This document shows positions 13,366-17,125 of a stretch of DNA of 17,125 nt, one piece after another. Location: contig CANHMJ010000016.1 of the NCBI GenBank assembly GCA_947461805.1, positions 1 through 17,125 of the forward strand, given 5' to 3'. The DNA is from Burkholderiaceae bacterium. GTDB lineage: Bacteria > Pseudomonadota > Gammaproteobacteria > Burkholderiales > Burkholderiaceae. The translations under genes were made by a program, and so were the position numbers. Each line of letters opens with the position of its first letter. The stretch's first letter is position 1. Under the pieces are notes generated by a model that saw only the letters and a program-made list of their open reading frames with translations, searched no databases and had not been told where the DNA came from.

Positions 13366-15696
13366 CTAAACTCGGCTCACCGTAACGGCGCCAAACATCG
13401 CTCCGAGCGCCGCATTAGCAGGCGTGGTTGCTGACAGTCGAACACACTCGGCAGCTAACTGGCTTTCCAACATGGCCGGCATCTGTACTGTATTGGCGCC
13501 CTGTGTAACAGCTACCAAATCACCCTCTTTTAAATTCAGTTCTGCAAAGGTCTTGGAATTTAAACCCAAGCGATGGGCATTTTTTGCATCGCGGGTCAGT
13601 TGCAATGCAGGAGCACGCCGTACGATCGCATCTACGCCATAAATGGGCAAGTCCGTTACCCGCTCAAGGCCATTGATGGCTTGCTCTTGGGCAAGGCTCA
13701 TGGCCGCAGTGAATCGGTTATTCAGACGCTCGGCAATGGGTTTTGCTAAGGCCTCACCGCAAACCTCTTCGGGTGTGTTTAGCAAGAAGCCATTCAGGCT
13801 CAATAAACTACCGATAGCACGCAACACTTTCCATGCCGGTCTTGCATCCGCCAAGGGGCGTACCGATGACTGTATGGTCTGCACTGTTCCTGCTGCATTA
13901 ATAAAACTACCTGCCGATTCCGTGAATGGCGTAATGGGTAACAACACATCCGCCAATTCCAATAGTTCGCTGCTTGCAAACGCACTCAGCGCAATGACGG
14001 TATCTGCCTTGGCCAATGCAAAGCGGGCCTGTTCGGGGTTAGGCAAATCCGAGAGTGGTTCTACATTAAGCAAGAGCACGGCGCGTGCGCTGCCATCCAA
14101 AATCGACTCAATACCGGCATTCGCTTTTTGCTGAACGGCCTGTAGCAATGGAGCCGCAACCGCATTGCCACCGACGGGCAAGAATCCAAACGTCGCGCCA
14201 GTTTGCTCGGCAATAAACTGGGCTAGTACATGCAGATTGGAAGCATGGGGATGGGCAATCGCAGCGGAGCCCAAGAGAACTGCTTTACTAGATCCAGACA
14301 AAAGACTATCCGCAATCGCTTGCGCTTCGTGCGAAACCGCCCCACCCTGAATACCTGCCGGCAATTGACTTGCGTTTGCTTTTGCAATGGCACTCGCCAC
14401 TTCCGTCAGAACTGCCGTCCAGCGACCAGGCGCAGTAGCAATACCAAGCGAAGGCATCAACCAGTCATCCCCGCCTGCATCAATGCGAGAAACCTGGAGG
14501 CCGCGCTTACTAGCGGTGCGCAAGCGTGCGGCAATTAGTGGCTGCTCTTTACGTAAAAAACTACCAATCACGAGAGCACGGTCCAACTGGCTCACATTGG
14601 CAATCGGCATGCCCAGCCATGGCGCAGCTGCGACACCGCGCATATCGGTTTGGCGTAGGCGCGTCTCTACACGGTCAGAACCCATTGCGCGTACGACTTT
14701 TTGTAGAAGGTGTAACTCTTCCACACTTGAAATTGGGTGGGCTATTGCGGCAAGTGCATCAGCGCCATGGTCGGTGGTAATGGTTTTCACGGAACGGGTG
14801 ATGTACTCTAAAGCAGACTCCCAGTCTGTCTCGAGCCACTTGCCATCTTGCTTGACCATCGGCACGGTGAGGCGCTCTGCGCTGTTTACGCCCTCATAAG
14901 CAAAGCGGTCACGGTCACTGATCCAGCATTCATTAATGGCTTCATTTTCCAGAGCCACGACCCGCATCACGCGGTTGGCTTTAGTTTGGGCTGTAGTGTT
15001 GGTGCCCAAGCTATCGTGTGGGCTTAATGAGCGCTTACGACCAAGTTCCCAGGTGCGTGCAGCGTAACGGAATGGCTTACTCGTCAAGGCGCCGACTGGG
15101 CAAATATCAATCATGTTTCCCGATAACTCGGAATCAATTGTTTGACCAGCAAATGTAGTGATCTCAGAATGTTCGCCGCGGTTCACCATGCCGAGTTCCA
15201 TAATTCCCGAAACCTCTTGACCGAAGCGTACGCAACGGGTGCAATGAATGCACCGCGTCATCTCTTCCATCGAGATAAGTGGCCCCGCATTTTTATGAAA
15301 CACCACGCGCTTATCTTCACTGTAGCGGGATGTGGATTTTCCGTACCCAACGGACAGATCTTGCAATTGGCACTCACCACCTTGATCGCAAATCGGGCAA
15401 TCCAGTGGGTGATTAATTAATAAGAACTCCATAACCGAACGCTGCGCTTCGACTGCTTTTGGAGAATGGGTGAATACCTTCATGCCCTGGGTTACGGGCG
15501 TTGCGCAGGCAGGCAATGGCTTCGGCGCCTTTTCTACCTCAACCAAGCACATGCGGCAATTGGCTGCAATCGATAGTTTCTTGTGATAGCAAAAATGGGG
15601 GATGTAGGTTCCCAATTTATTTGCGGCATGCATCACCATCGAACCTTGCGGAACTTCGACTGCCTTGCCGTCCAATTCGATTTCAACCATGCTCAC
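13366..15696 (-). CDS. nuoG: NADH-quinone oxidoreductase subunit G
   Basis: A 776-residue iron-sulfur subunit, the largest of the peripheral arm. Residues 1-75 form a [2Fe-2S] ferredoxin domain (N1b: Cys36, Cys47, Cys50, Cys64). A His-Cys3 [4Fe-4S] site follows (His96, Cys100, Cys103, Cys109), then a further [4Fe-4S] site (Cys149, Cys152, Cys155, Cys199 in DICPVGAL). The rest is a molybdopterin-oxidoreductase-like domain without cofactor role in complex I. The extra N7 cluster cysteines of E. coli and Thermus NuoG are absent: the region after the third cluster reads SLSPHDSLGTNT with no Cys. I chose the GTG start at 15694-15696 because an AGAAGGA site lies 9 nt from it but 15 nt from the in-frame ATG at 15690; the ATG (774 aa) is the alternative. 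The gene is 31 bp after nuoF. Confidence 0.95.
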   Translation of the reverse strand: MSMVEIELDGKAVEVPQGSMVMHAANKLGTYIPHFCYHKKLSIAANCRMCLVEVEKAPKPLPACATPVTQGMKVFTHSPKAVEAQRSVMEFLLINHPLDCPICDQGGECQLQDLSVGYGKSTSRYSEDKRVVFHKNAGPLISMEEMTRCIHCTRCVRFGQEVSGIMELGMVNRGEHSEITTFAGQTIDSELSGNMIDICPVGALTSKPFRYAARTWELGRKRSLSPHDSLGTNTTAQTKANRVMRVVALENEAINECWISDRDRFAYEGVNSAERLTVPMVKQDGKWLETDWESALEYITRSVKTITTDHGADALAAIAHPISSVEELHLLQKVVRAMGSDRVETRLRQTDMRGVAAAPWLGMPIANVSQLDRALVIGSFLRKEQPLIAARLRTASKRGLQVSRIDAGGDDWLMPSLGIATAPGRWTAVLTEVASAIAKANASQLPAGIQGGAVSHEAQAIADSLLSGSSKAVLLGSAAIAHPHASNLHVLAQFIAEQTGATFGFLPVGGNAVAAPLLQAVQQKANAGIESILDGSARAVLLLNVEPLSDLPNPEQARFALAKADTVIALSAFASSELLELADVLLPITPFTESAGSFINAAGTVQTIQSSVRPLADARPAWKVLRAIGSLLSLNGFLLNTPEEVCGEALAKPIAERLNNRFTAAMSLAQEQAINGLERVTDLPIYGVDAIVRRAPALQLTRDAKNAHRLGLNSKTFAELNLKEGDLVAVTQGANTVQMPAMLESQLAAECVRLSATTPANAALGAMFGAVTVSRV

Positions 15697-15705
15697 GTCA
15701 ACAAA

Positions 15706-15712
15706 TCCTTCT
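15706..15712 (-). promoter_or_regulatory. Ribosome binding site deciding the nuoG start
   Basis: AGAAGGA on the minus strand in the nuoF-nuoG gap. Its spacing is 9 nt to the GTG at 15694-15696 and 15 nt to the ATG at 15688-15690. This supports initiation at GTG, two codons earlier. Confidence 0.6.
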
Positions 15713-15727
15713 CTTTTCTAGTCGCTA

Positions 15728-17023
15728 TTAAACGTATTCAGGCACAATGCAGCGCTTGTGCTCAACGTGGTAAGCAAATTCATCCATGTAGTGCTTAAGC
15801 ATTCCGCGAACTGGCATTGCTGCTGCATCGCCCAAAGCACAAATGGTTCTTCCTTGAATATTCGCTGCAACGTCATTCAGTAAATCCAAATCTTCTGTAC
15901 GCCCTTGCCCATGCTCAATGCGATTGACGATACGCCACAACCAGCCGGTTCCCTCACGGCATGGGGTGCACTGTCCGCATGACTCTTCGTGATAAAAGTA
16001 CGATAGGCGCAACAACGATTTCACCATGCAACGCGTGTCATTCATCACAATCACCGCGCCTGAACCTAGCATCGAACCTGCTTTGGCTATGCTGTCATAG
16101 TCCATCGTCAGATCCATCATCATGGCACCCGGAATAACCGGCGCTGAAGATCCGCCCGGTATGACTGCTTTTAAGGCCTTGCCTTCGCGCATACCGCCAG
16201 CGAGTTGCAAGAGCTCTGAGAACGGCGTACCCAATGGCACTTCGTAATTACCGGGGTGCACAACGTCGCCGGACACCGAGAAAATCTTCGTGCCGCCATT
16301 GTTTGGCTTGCCGAGTTGCAAATACGCTTCACCGCCGATCGCCAAAATGAATGGCACGGCAGCGAAGGTTTCAGTATTGTTAATCGTGGTAGGTTTGCCA
16401 TACAAGCCAAAGCTTGCAGGGAATGGTGGCTTGAAGCGGGGCTGACCCTTTTTACCTTCGAGGGATTCAAGCAAAGCGGTCTCTTCGCCGCAAATGTAAG
16501 CGCCCCAACCTGGTGTTGCATGCAGTTGGAAATTAAAGTCTGTACCGAGAATGCCATCGCCCAAATAACCTGCGGCACGGGCCTCTTCTAAAGCCTCTTC
16601 AAAGCGGGTATAGGCTTCCCAGATTTCACCGTGGATGTAGTTATAGCCAGCGCCAATACCCATGGTGTAGGCGCCGATGATCATGCCTTCGATCAGTGCA
16701 TGCGGGTTGTAGCGCATGATGTCGCGGTCTTTGAATGTACCGGGCTCGCCCTCGTCGCTGTTACAAACTAAATACTTCTGGCCCGGGAATTGACGGGGCA
16801 TAAAGCTCCACTTCAGCCCGGTCGGAAAGCCTGCGCCGCCACGACCGCGCAATGAAGATGCTTTTAACTCGGCAATCAATGCTTCTGGCGCGACTTTATC
16901 CTTCAGAATTCGGCGCAGCTGCTGATAACCGCCGCGGCTCTCATAGTCTTTGAGGCGCCAGTTATTTCCAGTAAGACCAGCCAAAATTAAAGGTTTGATG
17001 TGACGACTATGGAGACTGGTCAT
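15728..17023 (-). CDS. nuoF: NADH-quinone oxidoreductase subunit F (NADH- and FMN-binding)
   Basis: A 431-residue flavoprotein that takes the hydride from NADH onto FMN and passes electrons to cluster N3. The glycine-rich GRGGAGFPTG motif (60-69) and the CNSDEGEPGTFKDRD segment (87-101) form the FMN/NADH site. AYICGEETALLESLEG (175-190) is another family signature. The [4Fe-4S] N3 ligands are Cys349, Cys352 and Cys355 in ESCGQCTPCREGTGW, plus Cys395 in TICALGD. An AAAGGG ribosome site lies 8 nt before the ATG, which overlaps the nuoE stop codon by 4 bp (ATGA). That arrangement suggests translational coupling of two subunits that form one subcomplex. Confidence 0.97.
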   Translation of the reverse strand: MTSLHSRHIKPLILAGLTGNNWRLKDYESRGGYQQLRRILKDKVAPEALIAELKASSLRGRGGAGFPTGLKWSFMPRQFPGQKYLVCNSDEGEPGTFKDRDIMRYNPHALIEGMIIGAYTMGIGAGYNYIHGEIWEAYTRFEEALEEARAAGYLGDGILGTDFNFQLHATPGWGAYICGEETALLESLEGKKGQPRFKPPFPASFGLYGKPTTINNTETFAAVPFILAIGGEAYLQLGKPNNGGTKIFSVSGDVVHPGNYEVPLGTPFSELLQLAGGMREGKALKAVIPGGSSAPVIPGAMMMDLTMDYDSIAKAGSMLGSGAVIVMNDTRCMVKSLLRLSYFYHEESCGQCTPCREGTGWLWRIVNRIEHGQGRTEDLDLLNDVAANIQGRTICALGDAAAMPVRGMLKHYMDEFAYHVEHKRCIVPEYV

Positions 17024-17125
17024 GCTGGTAGCCCTTTTGCCGAAGTGCGCAACTCATTTAAGAGCGCATCAATTTTTTCATTACTCATAAAGCTGCACAT
17101 GGTTTTATTGTTCACGAGCATCACC
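17020..17125 (-). CDS. nuoE: NADH-quinone oxidoreductase subunit E, C-terminal fragment
   Basis: The last 34 residues of a minus-strand frame entering from the right edge, containing MLVNNKTMCSFMSNEKIDAL and ending in TGA. This matches the end of the 24-kDa [2Fe-2S] subunit, where a P.(M/L)VN..T...M...KID.L pattern is usual. The thioredoxin-fold body and the cluster cysteines lie outside the window. The stop codon overlaps the nuoF ATG, as expected for nuoE followed by nuoF. Confidence 0.9.
   Translation of the reverse strand, partial: VMLVNNKTMCSFMSNEKIDALLNELRTSAKGLPA

Noticed and set aside
13643..14134. 163-codon open frame on the plus strand, opposite nuoG
   Set aside because: It is antisense to a complete, well-conserved nuoG. 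The translation has no recognisable domain and an Ala/Ser-rich composition typical of a shadow frame.
14387..14899. 170-codon open frame on the plus strand, opposite nuoG
   Set aside because: It is antisense to the molybdopterin-like domain of nuoG. It is Arg/Ser/Thr-rich with no motif or ribosome binding site, so I take it as a shadow.
1..17125. Search for a new or accessory system (mobile element, defence island, CRISPR, phage block)
   Set aside because: Apart from the short intergenic gaps, every stretch is accounted for by recognisable genes, mostly housekeeping. I saw no repeat array, integrase, transposase or sudden compositional change by eye.

Overview
The window reads as ordinary chromosomal core sequence from a betaproteobacterium of the Burkholderiales. 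A Polynucleobacter-like freshwater bacterium is my best guess. This rests on moderate GC, a one-gene-per-subunit complex I cluster in the order nuoE-F-G-H-I-J-K-L-M-N, and the nuoN / Nudix hydrolase / DUF1178 neighbourhood. The genus is inferred from protein style and gene order, not from a search.

Layout, left to right. Positions 1-179 (minus) hold the N-terminal part of a SprT-like protein that runs off the window. A 70-bp gap follows, then an amidase on the plus strand (250-1560). The amidase converges on, and overlaps by 4 bp, an Old Yellow Enzyme-type NADH:flavin oxidoreductase on the minus strand (1557-2678). A 180-bp divergent intergenic region separates that gene from a CoA-acylating methylmalonate-semialdehyde dehydrogenase on the plus strand (2859-4385). 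A strong bidirectional hairpin terminator (4435-4462) closes this block. Everything to its right is on the minus strand: a DUF1178 protein, an ADP-ribose-type Nudix hydrolase, a terminator directly behind nuoN, and then the nuo genes from nuoN (5739) to the tail of nuoE (17125).

The nuo genes form a tight operon transcribed right to left, with gaps of 8-31 bp or 4-bp ATGA overlaps. They encode most of the proton-pumping NADH:quinone oxidoreductase. NuoE/F/G carry electrons from NADH through FMN and iron-sulfur clusters, NuoI passes them towards quinone, and NuoH/J/K/L/M/N are the membrane arm that pumps protons. NuoA-D and most of NuoE lie beyond the right edge. The left-hand enzymes (amidase, ene-reductase, semialdehyde dehydrogenase) look like independent metabolic genes and do not make an obvious pathway.

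I found no mobile element, CRISPR array, RNA gene, phage block or defence-like cluster. I do not think the window contains a new biological system. The points most worth a second look are small ones of gene expression: a terminator placed 14 bp before the Nudix start codon, and a promoter that would make the amidase mRNA leaderless. A histidine-rich insert in NuoL is a further minor point. No stretch longer than 300 bases lacks a gene.
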